Below, in pieces: positions 10,407-20,939 of a stretch of DNA of 64,000 nt. This DNA comes from Magnaporthiopsis rhizophila. Lineage: Eukaryota; Ascomycota; Sordariomycetes; Magnaporthales; Magnaporthaceae. The position numbers were made by a program, and so were the translations under genes. The stretch spans positions 62,001 through 126,000 of the forward strand of contig PYSS01000038.1 of the NCBI GenBank assembly GCA_003049465.1. The letters are read 5' to 3'. Each line of letters starts with the position of its first letter. The first letter of the stretch is position 1. A model generated the notes under the pieces. The model was not told the origin of the DNA, ran no database searches, and worked only from the letters and a program-made list of their open reading frames with translations.

Positions 10407-13370
10407 ATGATGGACTCTGCGAGCGAGGGCCTGCTGAGCCCCCGCGAGAAGAAGCGGCCTCGGCAATCGTACGACTCGGACGGCTCCGACCTGGACGCAA
10501 CCGCCTACCTCGACGCCGACCCCTTGCACCACAACGGCCCAGACGGGAGAGAAGCATCGCCGTCAAGAGATGGTCGATTCTTCAAGAAGCCAGCCTTCCT
10601 CCAGCCTGGCGGCGGCCGCCGGGCCTGGACGTGGCGCCGCCCATTTTCCAACTGCCGCAGATGCTGCATCATCATCGTCATCTTCGTCGTCGCTCTCTGG
10701 CTCCTGATCGGGGCTGGAGGTGCTGTCGTCTACAAGAAGTTCAGGGAGGAGCCGCCCTATGGCCAGTCGCCCCCCTGGTATCCGACGCCGCGAGGAGGCT
10801 CGACCAAGTCGTGGGCCTCGAGCTACGCCAAGGCAGAGAAGCTTGTGTCGCGCATGACCCTTGCCGAAAAGGTCAACGTCACCACCGGCGTCGGATGGTC
10901 CATGGGTCCGGCCGTCGGTTCCAACGCCCCCGCAAGCATCGTCGGCTTCCCGCAACTGCATCTTCAGGACGGTCCCCTTGGCATCCGTTTTACGAAGAAC
11001 GCCACGGCTTTCCCTGCTGGTGTGACGGTTGCCGCCACCTGGAACCGCAAATTAATGTACGAGCGCGGCAAGGCCCACGGCGCCGAGGCCCGGGGCAAGG
11101 GGGTCAACGTCCTGCTGGGCCCTTGCGTCGGCCCCCTCGGCCGCATGCCCGCCGGAGGTCGCAACTGGGAAGGCTTTGGTTCGGACCCTTACCTGCAGGG
11201 AGTCGCCGGCGCCGAGACGGTGCGCGGCATTCAGAGCGAGGGAGTCATGGCCACCATCAAGCACTTTATCGGAAACGAGCAGGAGCACTTCCGGCAGCCT
11301 TGGGAGTGGGGGCTGCCGCATGCCATCTCGTCCAACATTGATGACCGCACCCTGCACGAGCTTTACGCCTGGCCCTTTGCCGATGCCGTCAAGGCCGGCG
11401 TCGCTTCCGTCATGTGCAGCTACAATATGGTCAACAACAGCTACGCCTGCTCCAACTCCAAGCTGCTCAACGGCATCCTCAAGGACGAGCTAGGCTTCCA
11501 GGGCTTCGTCATGAGCGACTGGCTCGCCCAACGTGCCGGGGTCGCCACCGCTCTGGCCGGACTCGACATGACCATGCCTGGAGACGGCCTCAAGTGGGCT
11601 GACGGCAAGTCGCTCTGGGGTCCTGAGCTGACCAAGTCCGTCTTCAACGGCTCCGTCCCGCTCGAGCGTCTCAACGACATGGTCACTCGCATTGTCGCGT
11701 CGTGGTATCAGCTGGGCCAGGACGACCCGGCCCGGTTTGACGGCAAGGGCCCCAACTTCTCGTCCTGGACCGACGACAAGTACGGCGTCGCCTCGCCCGG
11801 CAGCCCCACGCCGCAGGACAAGGTCGAGGTCAACAAGTTTGTCAACGTCCAAGCCAACCACAGCACCATCGCCCGCCAGGTCGCTGTCGAGGGCATCGTT
11901 CTGCTCAAGAATGAGAAGAAGGTTCTGCCCATTGGCCGGCTGGGCTTCGCCGACGACGCCAAGCGCGACCTGCGCCGCAGGCACGGGGGCAAGCTCAAGA
12001 TTGGCATCTTTGGCGAGGATGCCGCCCCCTCGCCTGACGGGCCCAACGGCTGCAAGGACCGTGGCTGCAACAAGGGCACGCTTGGCTCCGGCTGGGGCAG
12101 CGGCGCCGTCGAGTTCCCCTACCTCGTCAGCCCCGTCGAGGCCCTCCGCAAGGGCTTTGACTCGTCCGCCGTGGTCCTGACAGAGTACCTGACCAACACG
12201 CCGCCCTTCAGCAAGGACAAGGCGTCCGCCGACACGGATATATGCATCGTGTTTGCCAATGCTGATGCGGGCGAAGGCTTCCTCAAGACGGACGGCGTCA
12301 GCGGCGATCGCAATGATCTGCTGCTGCAGAAGGGCGGCGACGAGCTCGTGTACGAAGTGGCGAAGCACTGTGGCGGCGGCCAGGGAGAGGTGGTCGTCGT
12401 CATCCACAATGTCGGCCCCGTCGTCATGGAGCGCTGGATCGACATGCCGACCGTCAAGGCCGTGCTCCTCGCAAACCTTCCGGGCCAGGAGAGCGGCAAC
12501 GCCCTGGCCGACGTCATCTTTGGTGACGTCAACCCGTCTGGAAAACTCCCCTACACCATTGGCAAGTCTCTAGACGACTACGGCCCCGGCGCCAAGGTCA
12601 TGTACATCCCCAACGGCGTCGTGCCGCAGCAGGACTTCAAGGAGGGCGTCTTTATCGACTACCGCCACTTTGATCGTGCCGGCATCAAGCCGCGCTTCGA
12701 GTTTGGCCACGGCCTGTCGTACACCTCGTTCGAGCTCGGCAACATCTCGATCAAGGAGCACAAACCCAAGTCGCCCTTCCCTGCGCCGCGCCCGGCGCCC
12801 GGCGCCACGCCGCCCAAGTACAAGACTGATCTCCCCCCCGACAGCGAGGTCCTCTGGCCCGCCGACCTGCGCCGCCTCGACAAGTACGTCTATCCGTACC
12901 TCGACTCGGTCGACGAGCTCATCACGAGCCGCTACCCATACCCGGACGGCTACGACAAGCCGCAGCCGCCGTCGCCCGCCGGAGGAGACGAGGGCGGCCA
13001 CCCGGACTTGTGGGACACCCACGTCACCGTCTCGGCCACCGTCCGGAATACCGGCCTCCGGGACGGCCAGGCCGTCGCCCAGCTGTACGTGTCTTACCCG
13101 GCCATGCCCCAGCCCGGCTCTCGCGTCGGGCCCGCGGGCTCCCCGCCGCTCGCCGAGGGCATCGTCGAGCTCCCCGTCAGGGTCCTGCGCGGCTTCGACA
13201 AGGTCGCCGTCCCCAAGGGCCAGTCGGTCGAGGTCACGTTCAACGTAACGCGCCGCGACCTGAGCTTCTGGGACGTCAAGACCCAGAACTGGAAGATGAT
13301 CACCGACGGCTCCTACACCTTTTCCGTCGGCCAGAGCTCCCGGGACCTTCCGCTGCAGGCGCAGTGGTAA
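10407..13370 (+). CDS. bglE: Membrane-anchored GH3 beta-glucosidase, BglE-like
   Basis: An intronless 987-residue protein that hydrolyses terminal beta-glucosyl units. The layout is a ~86-residue acidic and basic cytosolic tail, one membrane segment (about 87-109, preceded by RRCC, so type II), then the GH3 barrel. The barrel shows GPLGIRF, the KHF..NEQE block (285-292) and the nucleophile Asp 371 in MSDW. The alpha/beta sandwich follows, with the acid/base Glu about 623 in DAGEGF, and a C-terminal fibronectin-III-like domain (about 870-985). The membrane anchor and motif wording match the Aspergillus BglE group as I remember it. The start is ATG 10407; a second ATG follows directly. A proline/lysine-rich insert (about 785-860) precedes the last domain. 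An extracellular, cell-surface catalytic domain is inferred from the topology. Confidence 0.93.
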   Translation: MMDSASEGLLSPREKKRPRQSYDSDGSDLDATAYLDADPLHHNGPDGREASPSRDGRFFKKPAFLQPGGGRRAWTWRRPFSNCRRCCIIIVIFVVALWLLIGAGGAVVYKKFREEPPYGQSPPWYPTPRGGSTKSWASSYAKAEKLVSRMTLAEKVNVTTGVGWSMGPAVGSNAPASIVGFPQLHLQDGPLGIRFTKNATAFPAGVTVAATWNRKLMYERGKAHGAEARGKGVNVLLGPCVGPLGRMPAGGRNWEGFGSDPYLQGVAGAETVRGIQSEGVMATIKHFIGNEQEHFRQPWEWGLPHAISSNIDDRTLHELYAWPFADAVKAGVASVMCSYNMVNNSYACSNSKLLNGILKDELGFQGFVMSDWLAQRAGVATALAGLDMTMPGDGLKWADGKSLWGPELTKSVFNGSVPLERLNDMVTRIVASWYQLGQDDPARFDGKGPNFSSWTDDKYGVASPGSPTPQDKVEVNKFVNVQANHSTIARQVAVEGIVLLKNEKKVLPIGRLGFADDAKRDLRRRHGGKLKIGIFGEDAAPSPDGPNGCKDRGCNKGTLGSGWGSGAVEFPYLVSPVEALRKGFDSSAVVLTEYLTNTPPFSKDKASADTDICIVFANADAGEGFLKTDGVSGDRNDLLLQKGGDELVYEVAKHCGGGQGEVVVVIHNVGPVVMERWIDMPTVKAVLLANLPGQESGNALADVIFGDVNPSGKLPYTIGKSLDDYGPGAKVMYIPNGVVPQQDFKEGVFIDYRHFDRAGIKPRFEFGHGLSYTSFELGNISIKEHKPKSPFPAPRPAPGATPPKYKTDLPPDSEVLWPADLRRLDKYVYPYLDSVDELITSRYPYPDGYDKPQPPSPAGGDEGGHPDLWDTHVTVSATVRNTGLRDGQAVAQLYVSYPAMPQPGSRVGPAGSPPLAEGIVELPVRVLRGFDKVAVPKGQSVEVTFNVTRRDLSFWDVKTQNWKMITDGSYTFSVGQSSRDLPLQAQW

Positions 13371-14389
13371 TGGGCAAGTCCCCCGAGTGATGATGGCCCC
13401 TTGGATGGTGACGCGGCCTGCGTATATAGAGCTTTGCAACGCGGGCCGGAATGGTCTTGACTGCAAGTATATTCTTTGTGATTTTCCTGGCGTTTTGGAT
13501 ATAGTGCCGGTCGATATGTATCTTCAGACCTTGACAAAATACAACAATGCAATCCTTTGCACCTTGTCGCCTTCCTCATACATTATGGTTTATGTCACAC
13601 CAAAGGGTACACAGTTTTCGATCAATGCACCACCCCTTGCATCGACACGTGAGATCGTCTCGTGTCATAAAGGGTCAGGCCGCCCAGGACCTGCCGAGGC
13701 TATCAGCCTGATGAGGAATCAGATATCATACAAATAAGGGAGGCTAGAATCAGGCCTGGAAAGGGCCGACGAAACAAACTTGCCCAGCCCGACAACGGAC
13801 TTCCGCAGTCAGGCCCTGCCCCGTCCACGCCTTTCCATCTGCCCCGCTTCGCTCTACCGTCCGTCTTCGGACATATATTTAACCGTCGGTGTTATGTTCT
13901 GTCTGTTTCCACGGTCTGCCCCATAGCCGCAGACCCGGACATTGCGGCTCTGCGTTCGCTCTCGCCGTAACTAGTACCTCGTCCGCTCCCAGCATCCTAG
14001 CCATCTCTGTGACAGGCCGCGCCGGGGGTCTCGCGAGCGGATCAGGGTTCGCCATCTAAGAGAAAATACCGATCTTTCGGTAGGCCCAGGTGACCGCGAA
14101 GCAAGAGTCGGTGCAACCGAAGGAGCATCTTGCCCCAACAAAAAAGCATCAGCGGACGGTCGCGAGACGAGGGGCGCGGGGGTAATCACTCGAAAGTGGG
14201 AAGAGGGGCGGGGGGCCTCCATAGTTCTCAACTCGCACCCATGTGGCCCAGCTCCCCTATTTTTCTCCTCCCCACAGCAGCAGCCGCGCTTGAGGCCTGC
14301 CGACCAGGCCCCGGTGTTGTATTTTTTGACGAGAACGTGGAGGGGAAAGCGACACGTCAGCTCGACGGGTTCCGCCAGGGGAGGTATAC
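13371..14389. other. Convergent intergenic region, no gene supported
   Basis: Lies between the ends of the beta-glucosidase (plus) and the small secreted protein (minus). If the small gene has a further intron starting at its GTGAGTA (14392-14386 region), a last exon could lie at about 14057-13972. Otherwise nothing recognisable is present. Confidence 0.4.
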
Positions 14390-14862
14390 TCACGGGTTGT
14401 CCTCGATGAGCGTGCTGTAGCACCAGCCGATGGGGCACCAGGGCATGCTGGTCTCGGGCGCGCCCCTGGCGTCGCACTGGTTACGTTGGGCAAACGGGTT
14501 GGTGGTCGGGATCGAGACCATGGGGACCGAGTTGGACGAAGAGTCGCCACCGTCGCTCCGGGTCCTACTGCTGTCAGAAAGGCCCAGTGCTGGAGACGGC
14601 GGGGGACTTGGTGGTGCAGAGACACTACTGTCGAGCCAGCATACCTTGTGGATCGACGACGAGGGACCAGGCTCGGAGCCCGGAGCAGCAAGTCGTCGAT
14701 GTGGAAGCGGATGTCGAACGAGTGGTTGTCTCCGACGGCGGCAGGGGTCGGACCCTTCAGCGCGGCGGGAGTGGCAGAGCCATCCGCGCCGGGAGTGTGG
14801 CCGAGGAGGGCGGAAAGGCCGAAAAGGCAGGAGGCGGCGCGGAAGAGAACGTCGAAGAACAT
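14390..14862 (-). CDS. Small secreted cysteine-containing protein
   Basis: Two exons, 14862-14645 and 14570-14390, around a 74-bp intron with a GTATGC donor, give about 132 residues. The N-terminus (MFFDVLFRAASCLFG...) looks like a signal peptide of about 20-26 residues. The middle is Ser/Arg-rich. The C-terminus carries CDARG, then W-C-P-I-G-W-C, then ends EDNP. The short length, secretion signal and paired cysteines fit the loose class of fungal small secreted proteins; no family is recognised. The acceptor is a NAGNAG (CAGCAG), so one serine may be optional. The frame is open 246 codons upstream of the ATG, but that part is Ser/Pro-rich and looks like a C/T-rich leader. The stop TGA overlaps a good GTGAGTA donor, so a further intron and a different C-terminus are possible. 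Confidence 0.55.
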
Positions 14863-16349
14863 GGTGTCGTCGAGGGTGGCGGCGTGTGGTGGAGGCTTGT
14901 GTATTGTTCGTAGGGTAAGAGTGTGGCGAGCAGAACCCGGTTCATTCGGCCGGCGTCGTTTGAAGAGAAAAGGCTGCGATGCTGGGAAAGAGTGCTGGCT
15001 TTGGGTGCTGGTGGTGCTACCGAGACTGGGCGAAAAAGCACTCGGCTTTTTGAAGGGCGCCGGAAAGGTCTTGAAGATTGATGCCGCCAGCGACTTGAAT
15101 GACGATGGCCCTCGCGACAAGGAGAGACTGTGGTCAGAAGATGCGCTTGTGGGCTGGAAGCGAAAGATTGCTCGCTCGAAAGGAAAGGTTTGGCGGTTTG
15201 GCCTGGTTTGTGCAGAAGGAATGACTGGGCTCGTAGTTTGCCTGTATGCTTGCTTGGTCAAAGGAGTGACAGATGGTCGGAAAAGTGACAGGCGAAGGAA
15301 TGAAAACGCGGTGCAGCGTAGAGACTGAGCCGAGAGTGGAAATGCTTGTGGCGGGTTTGTGGTGTTGAGGAGGAAGAAGGGAACCGAGGTCGGAGAGGCG
15401 CTCCATCCATCATAAGACCTGGAGCCCTTCGGCCTGAGGCATGCGTGCGCTCCAGCCAGTGCGAGCTGCCATGCGAGTGAGGCGTTTTGAGGTGAAGGTG
15501 AAGGATATCTGACGAGGAAGGTGCGGCTAGTACTTGACGAGACTGCCGTCGTTCTTGCTCCCTGTGGCGGCGGCAGAGGAAGTGGACCCACTACAGCCAC
15601 AGCCCCTCAGATGGGATATTGTCAAGCACCAGCCATGACATCACTTTTGCATTCTGACGAGGTTCAAAGAATAGAGCCCAGCTGGGTGTGATTCTACTGC
15701 TGGGTGCCAGTGCGGGCCGCTCCGCGTCGCTAGAACCGTCGAGTTCGGACTGGTTGCCACCGCCTCGCCGAGGAGTTGCTGTACATCGACGACTTTCTCA
15801 CAGCGCTAGGCAGATCTTTATTGCTACCTCCTCGCTTGCGAGCCACTCCCCCACCTCCTCGTCGCATCCACGCCCCTGCCCGTTACGCTAGTGAGGAATA
15901 TGGTCTGTACAATAACAGAATAGCGAGAGAAAAATGCGAGGAGGACATACGGGAAGTTAATAAGACATGCCTTTTCGACCAACACCACCATACATTACTT
16001 TATGGCTACGGGATAAAAAGAGGAACTTTTTAAAATGTATAAAGCTGCATGCTACAAAATACTTAATAAGAGAAAAGCTAAAGAGTACATATCAGCTGCG
16101 CAACTTGGAAAAATGACCTTGGCTGAAAGAAATGCTTATATAATGATGATAACAGAGAGAAAAGAAATAGGAAAAGAAATAAATCCAACCAGCTACAAGA
16201 GCGACCATTAACTTGCGTAAAAACCCAGCTCGAGTTGTTTTCGTCAAGATACTTTAGAAAATTTAAATGCATATCACCAAGTGCGTAGAGTGATGAAAGC
16301 CTAGTCACTTGCCAAAATTGCTTTTATTAAAAAGCTGCGGCGGTTACAG
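14863..16349. other. Intergenic region: leader of the small secreted gene and tail of the transporter gene
   Basis: The first ~700 bp, read on minus, is C/T-rich and probably the promoter and leader of the small secreted protein. From about 15,900 the base composition turns AT-rich, fitting a 3' untranslated region of the transporter. No domain-bearing frame is seen. Confidence 0.45.
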
Positions 16350-17994
16350 CTAGTCATGCTTCCAGTCCTTAAAAGCCCTCGCCGGCAGGCGCCGCTCAAA
16401 CATGATATCAATCTCCAGGGGGTCGCGGTTCTTCATCTCAGGAACGTACAGCCAAGAGCCAATGAGAGCCAAGGCCGAGAACCCCGCGAAGAGAAACCCG
16501 ACCCTCGGGCCCGACTTGCCCTGATCGGGACTGTAGATGTACGGCAGGGCGATGTTGAGGGCCCCCGCGATCAGCTGCGTGAACATACCGGCTAGGCCCT
16601 GGGTGCGAGCGCGCAGGCGGAGCGAAGAGGCTTCACAGTTGACGACGTGCGCGGCCGGCCAGGCGCCAAGACTGACCGACGCCATGGCGGCCATCATGGC
16701 CACCGAGACGTACCACCTCACAGCCGACGCGTTGCCCGTCTCCAGGAAGCAGCCCGCGATGCCGATGGACGCCCACAGCACGGTGCAGACGGCGAGGGAC
16801 GAGATCAGGAGAGTGCGCCGGTAAAAGTTTGCAAGTAAGGGTAGGGAGACGACGTTGGAGCAGAGCCCGACCACAACGCCCACTAGCATAAACAGAAGGC
16901 TGAGCCTCGCCTCGACGCCGATCATCTGCAAGAAGTAGCTGGCCGTGGCGAACAGCGGCAAGCCAAAGAAGTTGGGCAGACATCTCGCAAATACGGTCAC
17001 CAGCGTGCGGCGCGCGTCGACGGACCGTCGGAAGCACTCGGCGTACGCCACGTCCCGCTGGCCCGCCTGCTCGCGCTCGATGCGGACGATGCCGCGGAGC
17101 TCGTCAAAGGCGGCGTCGCGCTCAGCGTCGGTGGGCGAAGAGTCGAGCCGCGCGTGGCTCGCGCGGGCGGCGTCAAGGCGACCGACGCGGACGAGCCAGA
17201 CGGGGCTCTCGGGGGCCAGCAGGGCCACGGCGAGCGACAAGGCGGTGAAGGGCCACTGGGCGGCGAAGGCGGCGCGGTAAGAGGCTGCGCCGCGCAGGCC
17301 CAGGACGGCCTGGACGATGACGGAGCCGACGAGCTGGCCGACGAGCGTGAAGATGGGGTAGAGGGCCAGCCCGGGCCCTCGCAGGACCGAGGGCAGCACC
17401 TCGCTCGTCCACGTCTCGACGGCGCAGATCAGCGTGCCGTTGGCGAAGCCGTGCGCCGTCTTGGCGAGCAGGAAGACGCCTCTGCGGGCGTCCACGCCCG
17501 CGGGCAGGTCCGACACGAAGGCCACGGCCACGCAGACGGCGGAGAGAGCTGCGGCCATGGCGAGGGTGAGGCGGCGGCCCAGGACGTCCTGGAGGAAGCC
17601 GGCAGAAAGAGCGCCGGCAATGGCGCCGACTGGCATTATGCCGTTCCACAAGCCAATCCAGATGGCCGGGATGATGTGTAGATTTCCATAGGGCTGTCCG
17701 AACACACGTCTGTTGGGGTGTCAGCCGGGGTTGACCGTCGAGCGAGCGAGCTGGGGAAAAAAAAACCTACTGGAATTGAGGCAGGGACGCCACGTTGCTG
17801 ACGATGGAAATATCGAATCCGACCAGGATGATGCTGGCACACTGGAGGAACACCCACAGCGACACCTTGGGCCACTTGCGCAACGCCTGGATCACGGAAA
17901 GCTGCGGTGACTGCACGCTTTCGACCTCGCTGGCTGTGCCGCTTTTGGACTCCCCACCGCTGCCATTCTTTTCCGCGTGTCCGTTGTCGGCCAT
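16350..17994 (-). CDS. MFS transporter, sugar-porter family (alpha-glucoside permease-like)
   Basis: Exons 17994-17771 and 17709-16350 with a 61-bp GT-AG intron encode 527 residues. The family moves sugars with protons across the plasma membrane. A ~43-residue hydrophilic N-terminus precedes membrane segment 1 (LWVFLQCASIILVGF). The loop 2-3 signature is DVLGRRLT, the loop 4-5 block is SEVLPSVLRGP, and the central cytosolic loop starts PESPVWLV, as in maltose/alpha-glucoside permeases. Twelve hydrophobic segments fit the length. The cytosolic start MADNGH has good context. Substrate specificity is not visible; alpha-glucosides are an inference from the loop motifs. It is transcribed away from the hydrolase gene that ends at 18,620. 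Confidence 0.88.
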
Positions 17995-18619
17995 GGATGG
18001 CAGATGGGAGGTGGCGCTAACTATCTAGATCGGGCGCCGGACCTGAGATGGCATGGAGACAAGATCAACTGAAAAGAAAAAAAACGGGAAGGTGGGGGGG
18101 AACGGGGGAACGAGGGAGGACGAGAGGCCGTGTTTATCTGAGATTTTCGGCGGAGGGGTTAAGACAAAAAAACAGAGACGGCGATCTGGACGAGGCAAGG
18201 TGCCAGACGGTAGGGTTACACTGCAGCACCCTCCCCCGCTTCGACATCATCTTTACAGGTCCGTTTTTTTGTCTTGGCTAGGCGGGTGAGATTCGATCGA
18301 AGGGGAGCAGGCAAAGTGCTCCTGCAGCTGAGACTGAAATAAATTAAAGCTGGAATCCTGGACCTTGCATTATCGTCATCCTTTTCAGAAGACTTTCTTC
18401 TTTGGGAATGCTCGTAAAGATCGAAAGCCGTTTCGCTGCTGCCTGGGCCACTGCCGAGATCGGATCCACATGTTCCCCCAGCTCCACACAATGGCCCATC
18501 ACTGCACGCCGTATCGATTGGCGTAAAACTGTTCCATTATACGAGCGTATTAGAGGGGGTAGCTCCTGCAGAGCATCCATTCGTCCATCCATCCACCTAA
18601 CTGCCGCCCGCTCCTGTCC
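17995..18619. other. Promoter region of the transporter / tail of the serine hydrolase gene
   Basis: 625 bp between two minus-strand genes. It contains A-rich and G-rich runs at 18,070-18,125. No gene is supported. Confidence 0.5.
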
Positions 18620-19931
18620 CTAGCCGAGCAGCTCCCCATACACGGCCCCCTCCAGCTCGTCGTATAGCCTCGTCACGACCCTGTCGCCGTGCGGCTGCGT
18701 CTGCACCGTCAGCACCGCGGCCACGCCCGTCTCCCGGTCCATCCACCAGTGCGAGTTGCACATGCCCGACCACTGCAGAGAGCCACCCTTGCGTTTGCCC
18801 TCGGCGTCCCGCATGTTGAGGCAACCGGCCAGTGAGTGGTTGAGCGGCATGTCCGGGGGGAACTCCACCGCGAGGGACTGCCAGCGGTCCGCGTAGTCCT
18901 TGAGCATGGCGTTCTGCCTCTCGTCGAGCTGCGGGAGGAACATCTCGTCCAGCGTGTCGTGGCCGACGAGTTCCCCCGCGATGAGCGCGCGGAGAAACTT
19001 GGCGTAGTCGGAGGCCGTCGTCCACAAGCCTGCTCCGCCGCTGTCGATGGCGTCGGCGGCTAGGTCCCGCGGGTTCCTGCCCGGCGAGAGGGAGCCGTCG
19101 TCCTCGCGGATCTGCCAGGCCACCGTCCGTTCCGCCACTCGCGATCCCGATCCCAGCTTTTCCGGCCAGAAGGTGGTGGACTGCATGCCGAGCGGGTCAA
19201 AGATGGTCTCTGAGAGGTGCTGGCCGAGCCGTTTTCCGACCACCTTCTCCACGACTTGTCCGGCCCAGTCGATGGCAGTCCCGTAGCACCACCCCTCCCC
19301 CGGAACAAACTTCAAGGGCGTGGTGAAGCCGTCTAGACTTGCGCTCAGGTTTGTGCGTCGTTTGACGGCCGCGGCCCATCTTGTCAAGTCCTCCTCGGCA
19401 ACATCATAGCCCAAACCTACTGTGTGAGTCAAGAGCATCCTGTTTCATGACTGTCAGTGACAGCTGGTCGGACCAAAACGAGCCATGTGAGAAAAGCCTT
19501 GCCTCATGGTGATGGGTTTCTCGTTGTTGTCCAGGATAGGCTGCCCGCTCCCGTCGAACCCCCGCAGAATCTGCATCTCGGACAGCTGAGGGACGAGCGG
19601 GCGGACGTCGTCATCCAGACCCAGTTTCCCGCGCTCGACAAGCTTCATGACGGCCGTCGAGGTGATGAGCTTGGTCATGGACGCGACGTAGGTAAACGAG
19701 TCGACGTCCCACGGCTTCGCGTCGGTGGGGAAGTCGATGCGTCCCGCCGAGCCGCTGTAAAGGACGCCTATTTCCGGGTCAGCTTTTGCAAACCATCGGG
19801 CATTAATTAAACGGAGGCTTCGTTTTAATACCATCCTTGTTCACCACGATAAACGAAGCACCGAGGACTTTGTCCTTGGTTTCCTCGCCGGCGGTGTGCT
19901 TCTTGAGGATGGTATCGAGCGTGGAAGCCAT
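18620..19931 (-). CDS. Serine hydrolase/transesterase, class C beta-lactamase fold (LovD-like)
   Basis: Three exons, 19931-19832, 19767-19503 and 19439-18620, give 394 residues. The beta-lactamase-like family includes esterases and the acyltransferase LovD. The nucleophile motif is S-M-T-K with Ser 63 and Lys 66. The general-base Tyr is about 174 in CYGTAIDW. The third motif region is QWSGMCNSHWWMD, about residues 340-355. There is no signal peptide, so it is probably cytosolic. Intron 1 (19831-19768, 64 bp) is GT-AG. Intron 2 (19502-19440, 63 bp) has a GC donor (GCAAGG), needed to join ITMR to MLLTHT, a junction strongly conserved in the family. Whether it acts as an esterase or in secondary metabolism is unknown; no biosynthetic core enzyme is seen nearby. 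Confidence 0.9.
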
Positions 19932-20533
19932 GGTAAGAAATGGCGGGTGACGGAAAGAATCTCGTGCGACTGTGGAAAGGCGGCAGCTCAACCCCTCTTT
20001 ATCTCCGCGCCACCAGTGGAATCCGACTGGATTGGTAATCGCATGCAGTGTGCTTGTCGATCGGCAAGGCCAGCAATGCCGACCCCGCGCTTACGGGTTA
20101 ATTTGGTTGTACTCGACTCTCACCGTGCGTGGACTGTAGAGTCTTTACTATCGTTCTCGTTTCTATTCCACGCCTATATCACGCAGAGGCTTGTTGTTCG
20201 GTCTGACCCTAAACGCAAACTCTTTGCCTTTGTCAGCCATCCGACTCTCAGCTGACTGTTGCTTCTGCCTCTGTTAAGTGCCTTTAATTATTGTGAGAGT
20301 TGGGAAAGGAACCCAAAGCTAAACCGTTTAAACCCGCTAAGCGCGTAGGAGAGGATATGGAAACGTGGTTTACTAGTTTGGCGTTCGGGGTAGTTTTATC
20401 ACTCGCGGTTATTACTTACGAGTACTTAAGGAAATAATAAACCCGAGCTGCTTTATAATTTCCGTAGTTCTCTTAAATTGCCTCTTTGATGTATTTTGTC
20501 GTTTTAAAGGAGTTAATTGCTGGCGAAAATACA
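19932..20533. other. Flank between the serine hydrolase and the retrotransposon stack
   Basis: Unique sequence whose GC content falls towards the right. The last ~250 bp are AT-richer than the gene arm but not as extreme as the block. It holds one short membrane-type open frame, listed separately. Confidence 0.5.
20357..20437 (+). other. Short open frame with a single membrane-like segment, 26 codons
   Basis: ATG 20357 to TAA 20435-20437 encodes METWF, then about 16 hydrophobic residues, then a YEYLRK end. The frame is open upstream to a TGA at 20294-20296, adding lysine-rich residues (KPFKPAKR). It could be a tiny single-pass protein or the last exon of an unrecognised gene. No homologue is recognised and chance is a real alternative. 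Confidence 0.25.
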
Positions 20534-20538
20534 ATTTC
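20534..20538. repeat. Target-site duplication ATTTC, left copy
   Basis: ATTTC here directly precedes the TG of the left outer LTR. The same ATTTC follows the CA of the right outer LTR at 63,283-63,287. This pair defines the limits of the whole nested insertion. Confidence 0.9.
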
Positions 20539-20851
20539 TGTAACAAAGGTGCAGGGTGCAGGCTTAAAAAAGATCCTATATTCTTTAATAAATTTTTTAA
20601 AATCTCAAAAAATGTCTGGGGAATTCCCCCTTCTCTGTGATTCAGGGCCTTTAGGCAGCCCCCATTATATAAAAGGGCTAGGGGCCCGTGCGCTCCTAAC
20701 TCGGGTACTGATCCCGAACTAAGGTATGCATCCCGAGGGCGCATTTTCCAATTACAGGGTTAGGCGTTTATTTATTGCAAGGTTTTTGTGCATCTGTTAG
20801 CTGCTTTTATAGGCGCCCCAATAATTGTTAAGGCTAAATTCGTGTGATACA
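20539..20851 (-). repeat. Element Z, left LTR (3' LTR), 313 bp
   Basis: Begins TGTAACA and ends GATACA. It matches 35,721-35,836 joined to 63,088-63,282 (311 bp). At the point where B later entered the other LTR, this copy reads straight through (CCTTTAGGCAG against CCTTTGG plus GCAG), so it is the empty-site control for insertion B. Confidence 0.9.
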
Positions 20852-20939
20852 ACCTCCTTTTTTTTTTTAAAAAACCCGCCTCGGGTCGTATATCCTGTAC
20901 CCGGGGGTTCCTAAATTTGCCAGGGTATTGTTAATAAAA

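Noticed and set aside
9656..11341. 561-codon plus-strand open frame
   Set aside because: Overlaps the beta-glucosidase in another frame and is Arg/Pro-rich, a typical shadow of a GC-rich gene.
11490..12407. 305-codon minus-strand frame opposite the beta-glucosidase
   Set aside because: Antisense shadow of a GC-biased gene; no independent motif.
14257..15600. 447-codon minus-strand open frame
   Set aside because: Contains the first exon of the small secreted protein; the rest is a Ser/Pro-rich reading of a C/T-rich leader and of intron sequence.
1..20533. Secondary-metabolite gene cluster around the LovD-like gene
   Set aside because: No polyketide synthase, peptide synthetase, terpene cyclase or cluster regulator is visible; neighbours are unrelated enzymes.
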